From Oscheius tipulae (taxonomy: Eukaryota; Nematoda; Chromadorea; Rhabditida; Rhabditidae): 64,000 nucleotides of DNA. The DNA lies in the NCBI GenBank assembly GCA_037178975.1, contig JASJZH010000006.1, forward strand, positions 10,974,001-11,038,000, written 5' to 3'. Positions 9,709-41,680 of this stretch are shown here, piece after piece. The notes below the pieces were generated by a model that worked only from the letters and a program-made list of their open reading frames with translations, was not told the origin of the DNA and did no database searches. The position numbers were made by a program, and so were the translations under genes. Within the stretch, counting starts at the first letter, position 1. Each line of letters begins with the position of its first letter.

Positions 9709-9982
9709 ATGGTTCTCCGTTTTGGAGCCTTTTCCTTCGATTGTCTTGTTGTTGTAAGTGTAATGAAGATTGTAAGTTTGTACGTTGTTGTGTCTATAAC
9801 AGTTTTTTGGTTTTTCCTATTGAAAGTGCAACTGGATTTGGTATCAATTTCAGAGGGTGCAAGCGTTGGCACTGCCGAGACTTGCAGATGTCCCGTCAGA
9901 GCATTACAATGTGCAGCCGGAGGTCAACGCGCCGTCACCACACATATTTCCCTATTCTCCTATGTCTGATTTTGTCAATTGA
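9709..9982 (+). CDS. Possible two-exon small gene or 5' exon of kettin
   Basis: Exon 1 (9709-9753, MVLRFGAFSFDCLVV) ends at a perfect GTAAGT donor. A TCAATTTCAG acceptor at 9844-9853 opens an exon reading RVQALALPRLADVPSEHYN and later SPHIFPYSPMSDFVN before TGA 9982. The sum is 57 residues. Coding character is better in exon 2. A GTCAATTG after MSDF could instead be a phase-0 donor to the first kettin Ig exon at 11155, which would make this the kettin N-terminus. The two readings cannot be separated without transcripts. Confidence 0.33.
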
Positions 9983-11154
9983 GACACACTACGCGGATGA
10001 ATTTTGGAGATTTTTCTTTTCTGAGACATTCCCTACCATTAGTTGTCTACTTTTGGTACTCATAGTCAATCGTACACACAAAATACTTTATCTAGTTCAA
10101 CTGCTTGAGCCAGCTACAAGGCAACGTTCGTGTGGGCACTCCTTTTTGTTGCTGCCACTGCATTTCGGACAACAGTGGTTTAAAGCGGCAAGTATCCGCA
10201 CATCGATTGACGAATAATGGCAACATAACATCCTCAAAGCTGTTTTTATTGGTAAGCTGCCACCTTTTGTACTCCGTATCACGCGCTCTTTGTCTTTGTC
10301 TTTGGAAGAAACTACAAGTTGAATCTGTTTATTTGTTCGCGCCTTTTTCGGAAACTGCTTGTACTCCATTTTCCCGCAAAGACGCGTAAATGTGTCGACT
10401 CAGCTCTTATTCACACGCGCGTCTGGAAAAGGGTATTATCATTTTTCTGCTTTTGTTTCATCGCCGTCATCTCCTCCTTAGTACTTTCGGTGTCAAAATA
10501 TGCACCGTGAGGATGTTTTCAAGATATCCGTCCGGCTATACGTAGAGTTGCATGCGTTGAGCGCTCTGATATTTGTCTTGCTCGCCTTGGAGAGGGCGCC
10601 GACATCGCGCGAAGCCACAATCGCGTTCCCTGAACTGTGTGTGACCCCGGATTATCTCATTATCCACGTTCAAGTGATTGACACTTGCCCATTTCTTTTT
10701 GACTATCCATAGTCTTTTCAATTATCTTTCTTCAAGCTATTATTCAGGTATCATATGGGTGCTAGCCTATTGTGCTGAAAACAAAAAAGACGATCGAGCA
10801 TGCCATTTAAGCAGCCGTTGGGAGAGCGGGCGGAAAATCGAGTCGCCCCGACTTTTATCAGGGTATGTCGATGTCTTTAACAATTTTTGTCACGCCCAAA
10901 ACAGTCTGTCAGCCGCGAAAGTTCCTCTTACCCATACCTTCTTGTCCACAAGACAAGTTTTACCCGTACCATCTTAGCGCCAAAACGAATATTTCGTATT
11001 CAATGGACTGCAGGACTTATTTTTTTGAATTTGTCACGCTGCCGTAAAGTCTCGACACCTGTAAGAATTCACACCCGTAAAGTCACGCCAGGCAGAAAAG
11101 TGCTCAACCGTACAGCCACAACAGGATTTTTTTCACTTCAAACCTGTTTTCAGC
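9983..11154. other. Gap before first certain kettin exon
   Basis: About 1.2 kb with scattered short frames on both strands and no supported exon. The missing 5' end of kettin (initiator exon, or the intron leading to it) is expected here or upstream. Confidence 0.4.
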
Positions 11155-31426
<20,272 letters not shown>

Positions 31427-31712
31427 ATCTAGCTCGAGGGTAATGGAGAGACGGTTCCCCATGCTGCTGAGGTACCGTTGACGGCTCTACTGCGTTGGTC
31501 TGCTGCCCCCAACATAGTTTTTGTTGTTCTTCTCTGAACCCACATCCCTATTTTTTACGATTTTTTGTATATAAGCATATCATTACCAGTCATTGTTGCT
31601 CAAACTCTAGGTATCCTTTCTAGTCCCATGCTTTATAGAGAACTTTTCCAATTTCCCCCAACCAAGTCGAATATTTATGACAGTTGTCTACGAGTTTTTG
31701 CTCCGGATGAAT

Positions 31713-31718
31713 AATAAA
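31713..31718 (+). terminator. Kettin polyadenylation signal
   Basis: AATAAA about 290 bases past the spliced kettin stop and 470 past the unspliced one. Confidence 0.5.
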
Positions 31719-31937
31719 CCCCTTTTATCTGGTCACGTTTTAAAATTTTCACGAGGAAGCCCCCATTTTTGCAACCCACGCAGAAATCTGGTCAGAAATC
31801 CGCTTATGACTCGAGGAGGAAGCACTGGACGCGTGTACATTTGAAGCTCGCCATGCATAAAGTTACTTTTCTTTTGTTGCCGTTTTTACACTTCCTCCAT
31901 TAGAATAGCATGTCTAGAGCTGTGTGTACAGACAGGG

Positions 31938-31945
31938 TATAAAAG
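31938..31945 (+). promoter_or_regulatory. TATA box candidate
   Basis: TATAAAAG in the sequence GGGTATAAAAGAACGCG, in otherwise empty DNA after kettin. A 33-codon frame starts 73 bases downstream. Confidence 0.35.
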
Positions 31946-32017
31946 AACGCGTTATTCGGTCGAGTAAGCGAGTCAACATATAGAGAGTACTGTAGTTCTG
32001 GCGGTTTTTGAAACAAG

Positions 32018-32119
32018 ATGATTATGCAAAGCGGCTATCGCCGAGTTAACATCGACCATAGGCATATAAATGGAGCCAAATTGTTACTGCAAAACACGTC
32101 GTTTTCCATTTTGAAGTAG
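32018..32119 (+). CDS. Possible 33-residue ORF behind a TATA box
   Basis: ATG 32018 opens a 33-codon frame (begins MIMQSGYRRVNIDHRHING) ending at TAG 32117-32119. An AATAAA follows at 32146. The TATA box, ORF and polyadenylation signal lie within about 210 bases, which could be a mini transcription unit. There is no family resemblance and each element is short enough to arise by chance. Confidence 0.18.
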   Translation: MIMQSGYRRVNIDHRHINGAKLLLQNTSFSILK

Positions 32120-32151
32120 TGTTTTTTTGACTATTTAAAACAAAAAATAAA

Positions 32152-35100
32152 CACTTAAAGATATTAAGGATAGACAGTCAAAGTCGTCAATATATTTTAT
32201 ACTGCCCGCGTATCTCTGCGTCTTTGTCGTAAACTGTCTGTACGTGACTTACTGTTGAAACTAAGAGCTGGTCTATCGAGCGACACAAGCTTCGACTCAA
32301 TTCCGCCCCGGTCGATGGTTTTCGTAGATTACCATTTTGTAGAGCTTTGTGTGTTGAGAAAGATTATGCAGTTCTTTTTTGGGAGCCGATGGGAAGGGGG
32401 AGGGGCAGAGATATGAAAAGGGAGTTTCCTGAACAAAGCGTAGTAGTTGGTTTATTACGACCCAGACTCGATCACCGTGTGACAAACTTTTTCAGAATGC
32501 TATTGTGTGAAGAGAAAGACATGGGAAAGGTTCCAAAAGTGAGGAGTGAACGGTTATACAAGATCTTTAGATCCAAGGGGCGATATCCAACCTTTCTACC
32601 AGAAAACATGGATACAATGGGTGGGGGAGGGAAAGAGAGGGAGAGAGATATGCATCAGTTTAAGCATCTGACATGAAATTGGAAGCGATCTATAGTATGA
32701 TATTTGTAGGTTTCTTAAAACTTTTCACCTTGCCATGTATGACCTTGTAACGTGCTTGTTTTTGTCGTAGTTCAATGTTTAGTCTATAATTTGACGTGCG
32801 CCGAAAACCAGGAGAAACCAAAGCCTTGTTATAGATTTCATGTTCATGGCCACCCGTACCGTCTTGGAAGCAAAGTAAAGTTTCTGTAACAAAAAAGCAT
32901 TCATTAAGTCAGGACGAAAGGTTTGGCACTCAGGGGAGTTCCCACCCGTACTGTCTAGCCTAATCCAATAAAACCTAACTCAACGAACTAGGTTTGTTCA
33001 CAACCACAGTAAGTTCATAGTAGAGCGTACTCTAGACCGTAATCTGTTTATTGAACCTGTGAGTATTTGTCCAACCGTTTGGTGCTACATCATCTTATCG
33101 CTTCGGGGGCTAAATATAAACTGGATTTCAACACCATGACAGAGATTTCTGGTCTGTTATGGTCTTTCAAAACAGACGGCAAACGGAGGTGTGCTGCAGC
33201 TTATGCGGATGTGGACAGACGGGCACAGACTTTCTGTAATAAGGTAATAACTTTGTCGCAGATACCGAGATCTTTCTACTACTAAAGGACAGCGGTCTTT
33301 GCCCATCCGTACGGATCGCAATAGCACAGTGGTTAGCGCGCTGCTCTATAAATTTTAAGTGATTCGGCTTCAATTCCCGTAGATGTGTTTCAGGCTGTGA
33401 AGCCCCAAATTTTTAAAGAAACTGTACAATCCCGTGGCTCACGATAAGGATCTCCTCGAGAGACATTTTGTGATGAAATAACCTAATTAACACGCTTTTG
33501 GGTTAGAAGACCCATCCCCATATTGAAATAACACTACATAACGTGGTTAGCGGCGGAAAGAACGTGACCGAGCTAGTCTCTCTCTCGTTAAAAGAGGGCC
33601 ATAGGGTACAAAAATCTTCCTTTTGTGGTCATATTGGCTTGGAATGAAGAGAGCCCTGATCACAAACATCTATTTGTGGCCCTGGTAATTTGTAGTCAAC
33701 ACATGTGTGCTATCACCTTAATGTGACAAGTTCCTAGTGTAGGTGGAAATACTTCCTAATGTGCAGATCGCGTCATCACTTCCTGAACGTTGTGCTGCTA
33801 TTAGTATCAAGATTGCACTTTTGTGAATCCGCTGGCTACAGTTTTCACACTGATTTATATAGCCTTGGGCATGTCCAAAAACAAGAGACTTGCACTTTTT
33901 GCCAACTATCTCCATGTTGTTATCATCGGATGTAAGCGCTTCTGCAGCTTGTGTTACGAAACCATCTGCACAACATCGGGGACGACGGTTTTTGATCTTC
34001 TGTCGCCCAGATGTCCACCCTTCTGTGACACCACTGACCCTTTATCCCCCTAGCCTAGGTTAATGAGCACCTAGACCCCCAACAAATCCGTAGAGGTCTC
34101 CCATTGAGCTCCCGACGTGACCTAGTCTCATACGGATTGATGAGTGCGGCTCTTAAAAAAGAGCTTGCCGAGAGGTGCGAAGAATGTGTGAAGATCTCAT
34201 GTGGACAAGGGCTCTAATCAACGATCATAATCCGTGCAACTAGCTGAATTCCATGAAGCCTCGCAATAAAAAAATGATGGCAATGTGAGAGCAGTGTTCA
34301 CTTACAAATTAGCTTCACTCCTTTTTTAAGATAATTATATCTGATCGAGAATCTTATAAGATTAGAGACGAAATCTTGTCAGTGACATCCTTTTTGAACA
34401 CTGAACCTCTTTTTGACGCCTTTTGTCAGCAGCCTGCGCTCTTTAGTCATTAACGGCTATCGCCCCCAGCGTTTCCGCATTTTTTCTGTTTGTCAAAACT
34501 GTGGTAGACAGTCTAATAGCGGAGGAGGGTCTGGTGTTGGCATAATATTTTCGAGAGATTCAACTTGGTGAGATCTGATGACTTCACTTCTCTGGTATTG
34601 TTTTCACAGGAGATCTGATGTACTCCGCCAGGTTCATCACTCTCGAAGGCTCTCAATTATCCTAGCTTAACTGCTTAGAAGTGTTGTGTCGTAGTTGTTC
34701 GAGGCTTATTTTGAGCCTGTCCTCTTCTAGTACAGTTCAGAACGATCCTTCCCAAGGTGGAGAGTCAAAACAAGCTTTCAAACATCTGCAGTCGTATTTC
34801 TGGCCTACAAATCTTGCCGCATTCATGTCTCGCCATCAACATCTTGAATCACTTCTTCTGATCATCGGTTCTCCGTTTTTTTAAGTGTGTGCATGACAGA
34901 ATCGTGTCCCCGTCGAGGAGAGGAATCAGGAAATTCTCTTTATCATAACACCTCAAATAGTTTAATGTTCGTTGATGCCTTGACCCTTACATCTTCAAGC
35001 TAGCAGCAACGTTTTTCCTTTCTATGGGTGGGAAGTGGCTGTAATGGACAGCACACTTCCTTCTGGTCCTGGAACTTCTGTCTGAGGAAGGGGCGTTTTC

Positions 35101-35430
35101 ACGTCATTGTACAAATGAGATTATTATTAACTGTTCCTAGATGCGCAGATTTGCGTCCGGCCACGCCCCGAGAGTGCGCTTCTGCTCCGCCCTTCTCTTA
35201 AGAGATTGTCCTGTTACAAGGGACTCTTTGGCCGGCTTAACCTAATAGTCTATGGGCTCACCCGGTATATAGTCTGTCTTGGACAGGTTCTACTGCACCG
35301 AGTGTACTACTCCCTTGTCTTATTATACCAAGACGATAAGCACGCTTGATACGCTTTAAAATCACTAGACGCATGTTTCCGTACAATCAGATCACATTCT
35401 TCTCTCACCTTTCAAAGTTCTCAAATGAAC
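32152..35430. other. Gene-poor interval between kettin and sulfatase
   Basis: About 3.3 kb. The open frames (for example 32347-32676 in a purine-rich stretch) have no splice sites or motifs that support them. The only recognisable item is the tRNA-like element near 33.3 kb. The sulfatase promoter presumably lies near the right end. Confidence 0.5.
33315..33390 (+). repeat. Degenerate tRNA-like element (SINE head or tRNA relic)
   Basis: TAGCACAGTGGTTAGCGCGC is a good Pol III A box, and GGCTTCAATTCCC 44 bases on resembles a B box. The T-arm does not pair properly and no clear acceptor stem closes the molecule, so I do not call a functional tRNA. A tRNA-derived SINE or a pseudo-tRNA is more likely. 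Confidence 0.4.
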
Positions 35431-35443
35431 AACATTTCAGAGC

Positions 35444-37550
35444 ATGCTCTCAATATGTGCAGCAGTACTGCTGCTCGGCCTTGCCAACAGTTGCCGAATA
35501 CCACCGTCTGCTGACCGACCGAACATCGTCGTCATCATGGTCGATGATTTGGGTTACGGTGACATCGCCTCCTACGGTCATCCCACACAGGAAGCCAACG
35601 AAATTGACATCATGGCAATGGAGGGCACTCGCTTCACGCAGGCCTATTCTGCAGATTCTATGTGCAGTCCAAGTAGAGCTGGATTCATGACAGGTGACTT
35701 TTTAAAAAGCAAAGAAGATTCAATTGCTGTAGGTAGACTTCCAATCAGGATTGGAGTCACGGGTGGTCGACGAGTCTTCTTGCCAAACGATGTCGGTGGC
35801 CTTCCGAAAGAGGAAACCACAATGGCTGAAATGCTCAAGAATGCTGGCTACGTGACGGGAATGATTGGCAAATGGCACTTGGGCATCAATGAGTTTAACT
35901 CCACTGACGGATCGCATCTTCCATCGCGACGTGGCTTCGACTACGTTGGAATCAACATGCCGTTCACCAATGTGTGGCAGTGTGATACTACTGGAGTGAG
36001 TTGATGAACCCGTTCCAAAACGGTAAACCTTAGGAGTACTACGAGAAGGGACCAGAAGGCAAGCTGTGCTTCCTCTACGACGGAGACGACATTGTTCAGC
36101 AGCCTATCTCTCAATTTGAAATTCTCACCGAACTTTTGGTTGAAGACTGGAAAACTTTCTTGAATCAAAGAGTAGCTACGGTACAGGCAAACAAAATCTT
36201 AATGATTCCCCTTTTAGGACCAAGATGAGATGCCTTTCTTCTTCTACTTCAGTTTCCCCCATGTCCATAGTACCCAATTCGCTGGAAAAGCCTTCAAGGG
36301 AAAGTCAAGTCGCGGTCTGTATGGTGACTCCATCAACGAGATGTCCTGGGCCGTGGGAGAGGTGCTCCAATCGCTCAGGGATGCCGGTATTGCTGAGCAC
36401 ACGATGGTTGTTCTGATGTCGGATCATGGTCCACATGTCGAGCTCTGCAACAATGGCGGATCCACTGCTGGCTTGAAGGGAGGAAAGTCAAACAGCTTTG
36501 AAGGTGGTTTTCGCATTCCTTTCATCGTCTGGCAGCCAGGAACTGTCAAGTCGGGACGTGTCAGTAATGAGGTAGTCAGCTCGATGGATCTCTACCGTAC
36601 CTTCCTTCATATTCATCAGTGTCCCATCACGGTGAGTGCACTTTTGTGACGTAGACACAGTTCTCCTTTGAATGTTTCTGACAGCTGGCGGACATTGTTC
36701 TTTGGGGAAATGATGTAGTTTAATTATAGCATAACCAACTGCCTCTGGACGGAACTAACATCATTGCCGAGCTTCGTGGCGAGAACAAAGAAGAGGGACG
36801 TTTCGGCCGAGAACGTCCAATCATCTACTATTGCAACACGAACCTCATGGCTATCCGATCTGGAAACTACAAGATTCACTACAAGACCTCAAAAATCTTC
36901 CTGAACAACACTTTGGACCCGAATCTCAAAGAAAACTGTCCAAATGGAAAACCGAAGACTGACTGGTATGCAATTTGTAGTAAACCTGAAAATAGAAAAG
37001 ATTTCAGGTATGTGTCGCAAACATGTCCCGACCAGGATCTCATCGTGCACAATCCGCCGCTAATTTACGACATTGTCAAAGATCCGTACGAGCAGTATCC
37101 TCTTGTTCAGACCGAGAGCCATACTGAAATTAGTTGGGAGGTGAGGTTTTCCTCTATAAGTTTCAAACGGATTGCGATGATCATTGAGAAGCCGTTTGAA
37201 ATGACGATTAAGCGAGCTCGAAAAAAATTCAAACACTTTGAATTAGAGTACGCTGAAATACCTGGCACAGGCTGTCAAGAAAACTCAACTTGCAGATCCG
37301 TCGCTGGATGACCAAACTTCTGATGATTCACAAGAACAGTCTCGTGCCCGTACCATCTCAGCTCGGTCACTTTAACGACAGTCTGCTGCCGTGCTGTAAC
37401 CCGCCAGCCTGCAAATGTGACAAACTACACCGGCCTTCCGCGCTGACAGGAAGAGAAATTTGGACGCTGGACGACAACAGGACTCCCTTCCAAAGTTTGC
37501 GCTATAACATGGTTCCCTTCATGTCGCAGCAGGATATCATGCGCGAGTAA
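35444..37550 (+). CDS. Secreted arylsulfatase, steroid-sulfatase type (SUL family)
   Basis: Hydrolyses sulfate esters in the secretory pathway or outside the cell; relatives act on steroid sulfates or glycosaminoglycans. Six exons: 35444-35693, 35733-35995, 36034-36180, 36218-36631, 36730-37140 and 37296-37550, all with GT-AG introns and preserved frame. The product starts with a signal peptide ([17 protein letters not shown]). Metal-binding Asp residues are in [13 protein letters not shown]. The formylglycine signature is C-x-P-S-R ([13 protein letters not shown]), and the second sulfatase signature is [15 protein letters not shown] and [10 protein letters not shown] complete the active-site region. 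The Cys-rich tail ([12 protein letters not shown]) is typical of arylsulfatases A/STS. All catalytic elements seen are intact. A TTTCAG acceptor lies three bases before the ATG. The substrate cannot be fixed from sequence; steroid sulfate is a guess. Confidence 0.92.
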
Positions 37551-38126
37551 CCGGTCCTCTCCCCCAGCTTACGCCATTTTTTTTTTTTCAATTTTTTTTT
37601 ATGATCTCCAATCGGCCACACTTTTCTTCGCAGGTTTTTTGAGAGATTCTCATTGTCATTAGCCATTCCGGTCCCGTCAGACTGTAGCAAAGTCTGACTG
37701 TTTTGAGAGCATCTCTTACTGTAGCTGTTGTTAGATTTTTGTAAAATGAAACAGTTTCTTCCTTGGCAATTAGTCGAGCTTGTATTAGAGGTTGACAGAA
37801 GTATGTTTGGCTCTCGGGGGACCAGATGGGATGGGCTAAGACAAAACGAGCACCTACAGGGGACTGGCCTTTGATCAGCTAGCAGCGAGAAATTTGCTGA
37901 AACAAATCAGAAGAATACTAAGATTTATCCTACTAAACAGTATAAAGTAACGAATATGTAGATGAGAGATCACAGGTCACGTTAAAACACGTACCAGGGG
38001 TTCTTTTTCGATCAGCTTGTAGCTAATTTCACATAGTAGATAGACAATTTTGGTATATATATATAATTTCCGCATAAGAATTTCCACATAAGAATATCTC
38101 CGCATAAGAAAAAATCCGATTGTCGG
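37551..38126. other. Convergent gap between sulfatase and GPCR
   Basis: The 3' ends of the plus-strand sulfatase and minus-strand receptor face each other here. It holds T-rich tracts (37578-37600), no gene, and the short tandem repeat near 38.08 kb. Confidence 0.6.
38069..38110 (+). repeat. Three short tandem copies of TCCGCATAAGAA
   Basis: TTCCGCATAAGAA, TTCCACATAAGAA and TCTCCGCATAAGAA occur in a row just downstream of the receptor stop codon, so they lie in its 3' UTR. Confidence 0.8.
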
Positions 38127-39721
38127 TCAGTAGGTCTCAAGAGCGATGGTGGTTGTCCTCTGGGATCGGGACGAGCTTCGACGAGGAAACTGGGCGCATC
38201 TGGTGCAACGCTCCCGAAGCAGCTTGCGGAAGTGCTCCGAGGTGAGACAAAAGAGCACAAAGTTCAGCACCTAACACTTCGTTTTTTTCATATATGCCAA
38301 CAAGCAAACCTTTCCAGTAATGGTCATGGTATTGCAGATGGTTTGCGCAAGAGCAAACATTATATCCTTCCTCGAGTCAACGCCAGCGATTTCTCGGTAA
38401 ATGAAGAGAATGGCTCCGGGAAGGTTGAAAACCACAAAGCAGCTAATGATAACACAGACTACCATGGTCACCTGAAAGAGATACTGGATAGTCTGAAGTT
38501 GTTTTCAACACTGGGAAGTTACAATATACACAAAAGTACATTCGATTACACATTTAAGATCAAGGGAGCCCTAACAATGGAATAAAGCCAAAGACAATAT
38601 ACCTTTCTCTCAGTCTTTACACGACTTTGGATCAGCGACTGATTGTGAGCGTTATCATCTGACCCAATTGAGTTCCAGCAGCTAAACTGTATCGATTAAT
38701 TAAAGTTCCGTAATCTACCGATTGTTCATTTTAAGAGCCTGGACGAGCTTCCAGTTCAGCAGAGTGCACAGAATCAGGGGGCCGATGACGATGAGACCAG
38801 CGTTAATTTGCTGAAATTTTACGTTTAAGACAGTTTGATCTTGCCCTACGAAAAGTACGCTCTTCAGCATGGTACGGTTCTTCATGATAGGCCATTCTCG
38901 AACAAAGTGAATCCCTAAATCCGACTATTTTGTCTAAGGTATCCCTGTCTAGACGTGCCTGTGACAAAGAAGGCCGTGACGCAGATGAGCACAATGGTCA
39001 GAACGAAGCGCATCGAGACGGCACTTCTTGTATTGGCCCCAAATGGGCTCCTAATCACTTGGACGCGTTCCAGGGTGGCATACGTCATCAGCCAGATGGA
39101 AGCTGCGCTGGACCAGTTGATCATGGCAGTAATAGTCGTATGGTTCAGACGAAGGAAGCCCGATATGACGAGAGGACCCTAAAAAAATGTTATTGCACTT
39201 TTTGGTAAATTTTATTACCGCAAAGAAGAAGATGTACGGGATGTGGAGTATAAGAAAAGCAAGATCGGAGACAGCCATGGCTGCGAAAATCTGAAAACTA
39301 TTTATCTCTGAACTTCCCCCCAAGGTGCTGGCTTTCCCTCGCCTCCACAATTAGACCAGACAACGTCATCTGAGATAATCAGAGTCTCCTTGTTGCGAAG
39401 CTCTTACGTGATATTGTTGCAGGCGACCCCTCTATTATTTTTAGACAACTGGGTATGTGAAAGGCAAGTGCCTACCATATTTGTACGAGAGCGCATCGTT
39501 TTGTGAAGTAGAACCATCAGGTTGAGGACGTTTCCACTGCAGCCGAAGATGATTTCCGGGGCGAGGAACCAGGTGTTGAGGAAGAACATCGTCTATATTC
39601 ATGGTATTTGGAGGAGGTCAGTACACCCTACCTTTTGCTCCAAAGAATACACTGCACTAGGTGGTAGGGTAGCACTAACAGTGCTGTTCAAAGGACTAGT
39701 AAAAGGTACCGTTCCGTTCAT
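38127..39721 (-). CDS. FMRFamide-receptor-like neuropeptide GPCR
   Basis: A class A seven-helix receptor for a peptide ligand, at the plasma membrane. Exon 1 (39632-39721) encodes an extracellular N-terminus with two N-glycosylation sites (NGT, NST). Exon 2 (39476-39592) holds TM1 (APEIIFGCSGNVLNLMVLL). Later exons give TM2 (IFAAMAVSDLAFLILHIPYIFFF), TM3 (SAASIWLMTYATLERVQVIRSP), TM4 (MRFVLTIVLICVTAFFV), a WPIMKNRTM loop, TM5 (INAGLIVIGPLILCTLLNW), TM6 (MVVCVIISCFVVFNLPGAILFIY) and TM7 with NFVLFCLTSEHFRKLL. The ER in place of DRY and NFVLFC in place of NPxxY are usual in FMRFamide-type receptors. Stop TGA is at 38127-38129. An acceptor-like TTTTTTAAG directly precedes the ATG. The exon end after TM4 is uncertain. 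Ligand unknown. Confidence 0.8.
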
Positions 39722-40559
39722 CTTAAAAAATAGAAAACTGAAAATAGAAAGCAGACAAAAGAAGAACAAAACATGCGGAGAGAAAAACAGGGGCAGGAAG
39801 TTAGTATTTGACAGATGGCAATTAGGAAAGCGATAGGCTAAAATCAGTCCTATCACTGTAATTTTTAGCCCACGTAAATGCTGCCATCTCTGACATTTCT
39901 GGCTGTGATAGTCAGACAAACATTCTAGGAAAGTTTTCTTGATCTGTGAAAGATGGGTTGGCTTTCGACTCCGCCTTCTGGAGACATGGTCGGAAGCGTG
40001 ACACCGAGCTCCGCCTTCTGGTTTTTTGAGCCGTCCTGTTAATTGGGACACCAGGAGAAGAAAAGACACAGGAAGCAGACAGAGGCCGAGGCCCTTAAGG
40101 GCATGCCGAGAACTGTTGTTGAAGAAGGATGTTCGGTCATGGGGGCAGAAGGAAGTGTGGGCACACTTGCCTCATTTCTCTGAACTCTGAAGCTAGCCTA
40201 ACCTCTACTAACTTGAACAAAATCATTTTGTAGGCAAAAAACGCCAGTGAGCTCAGCAGCCGGCTCAAAAAAGCCCCCTTTTAGGTAAAGGTCAAGCTGT
40301 GTCAAAAGAAATCCCTTTAGCAATAAATTAAAGGATCATCCGGTCGTGTTATTTCCATAATTCTCCTACACTTATTCAATGCAACCAACGAAGGTTAATG
40401 TCAACCCTGGCCAAAAACTACACAGATTTCAAGGTGCGAGTAAGAGACGGTGGGAAGCGTGAGTGTGAAAGGAAAAACAGATAGAGTAGAGAAATGTGTG
40501 AATGCGGAAATCGGGACCATTTGAATGAAGCTATGTGCTAATGTCTTATGTGAGGGAGG

Positions 40560-41680
40560 AGCAAAACGTGCGAGGGTCAAACACCTTAGCTGTGCCCAGA
40601 GAAATTTGAATAGCGATGAGCCCTACCCCGAAGATAATGAGTCCATCTCCCAGCCTTTTTCGGCGGGGAGATGAACGCAGGTTCAATAAGGAGCACGAGA
40701 ATCTGGAGGGGAAATGCTGCGAGAATTATCAAGTGGAATATAATGACGCCCGATGAATTATGTACCAGGAGCTCAGTGGCTTACAGAGTAGCCGCTCCCT
40801 ATTTCACCTTCTTTGAAATTATTTTGAGCATTCAAACATCAAGCTGGAAAGTCAGGTCCGAAATAGATTGGAGTACAAACGTCGCTAATAATCCCCCAAA
40901 ATCAGCAACAGTTCTTTCTCACCCGGTACATAAGATATCGGTACAAAACAGAAACTTTGCTATCGTAGGTATCTGAACAACGCAAAGGATGTCTCTAGAT
41001 CTTTACAGATAGAAGTAGACAAGCGAAAACACCTAAGCTTTCCTGGAGAGGGTAAGTGGTTCTGTCATTTTTTAAGGTTGTTGTTCTGAAGTGGCATGTC
41101 AGATCTTGTGACTGGGACAAATGGTTGACATGGTAAGCAGCTGAAATGTAGAGGGAAATAACCGTTTTGAGATGGTTTGAAATCTATGAGTTACTCAGAA
41201 TATGCACGACTTCTTCCTATGACTAGAAAGAAACTGTTATAAAGAATTGGCATGGTGAAAAAGAAACAAATACATATGCCGTAGTTCTGTCGGCTAAACA
41301 AAATGCATGACTGCTGAAACTGCGCGAAAAGAAGGTATCAGCCGTTCGGTTTTGCTATATTTTGGAGTGTTTTGATACACACAGATCCTTATCCGGAGGA
41401 TAAGCAGGCAAAAGTCAGCAGGCCTCTGAAAGACCTGGAAGGCGTGGTTTTGGTGATGAGAGTCCAGAGAGAGAGTGTGAGGCACACAACAATCACGCTC
41501 ACGCGTCTAATGACCGCCCCAGGGCTAGTAGAAATGAAAATACACTGTGTGAGACGGACCCTCCGACCAAGTTTTCAGTTTCAGGGGGAAAAAACGATTC
41601 GGGAGGAGGCGGATACGGCTACGCTCACGGCGGCACGATCAGGTCATTTGTTGATGAGAGGAAAATCTAATTGTCTCTGA
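40560..41680 (-). pseudogene. Membrane-protein-like fragments, possible receptor relic
   Basis: Several minus-strand stretches look like transmembrane segments but lie in different frames: VIRRVSVIVVCLTLSLWTLI (near 41480), VADFGGLLATFVLQSISDLT (near 40870), GVIIFHLIILAAFPLQILVLL (near 40720) and DGLIIFGVGLIAIQISLGTA (near 40610). Some candidate GT-AG introns connect them, but I could not build a complete frame. This could be a multi-exon membrane protein with very short exons, or a decayed paralogue of the receptor at 38-39.7 kb. Low confidence. Confidence 0.25.

Noticed and set aside
32347..32676. 109-codon frame in the gene-poor interval
   Set aside because: Purine-rich low-complexity sequence, no motif and no splice or start context.
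33315..33390. Functional tRNA gene
   Set aside because: The A box is good, but the T-arm and acceptor stem do not pair. Reported as a degenerate tRNA-like element instead.
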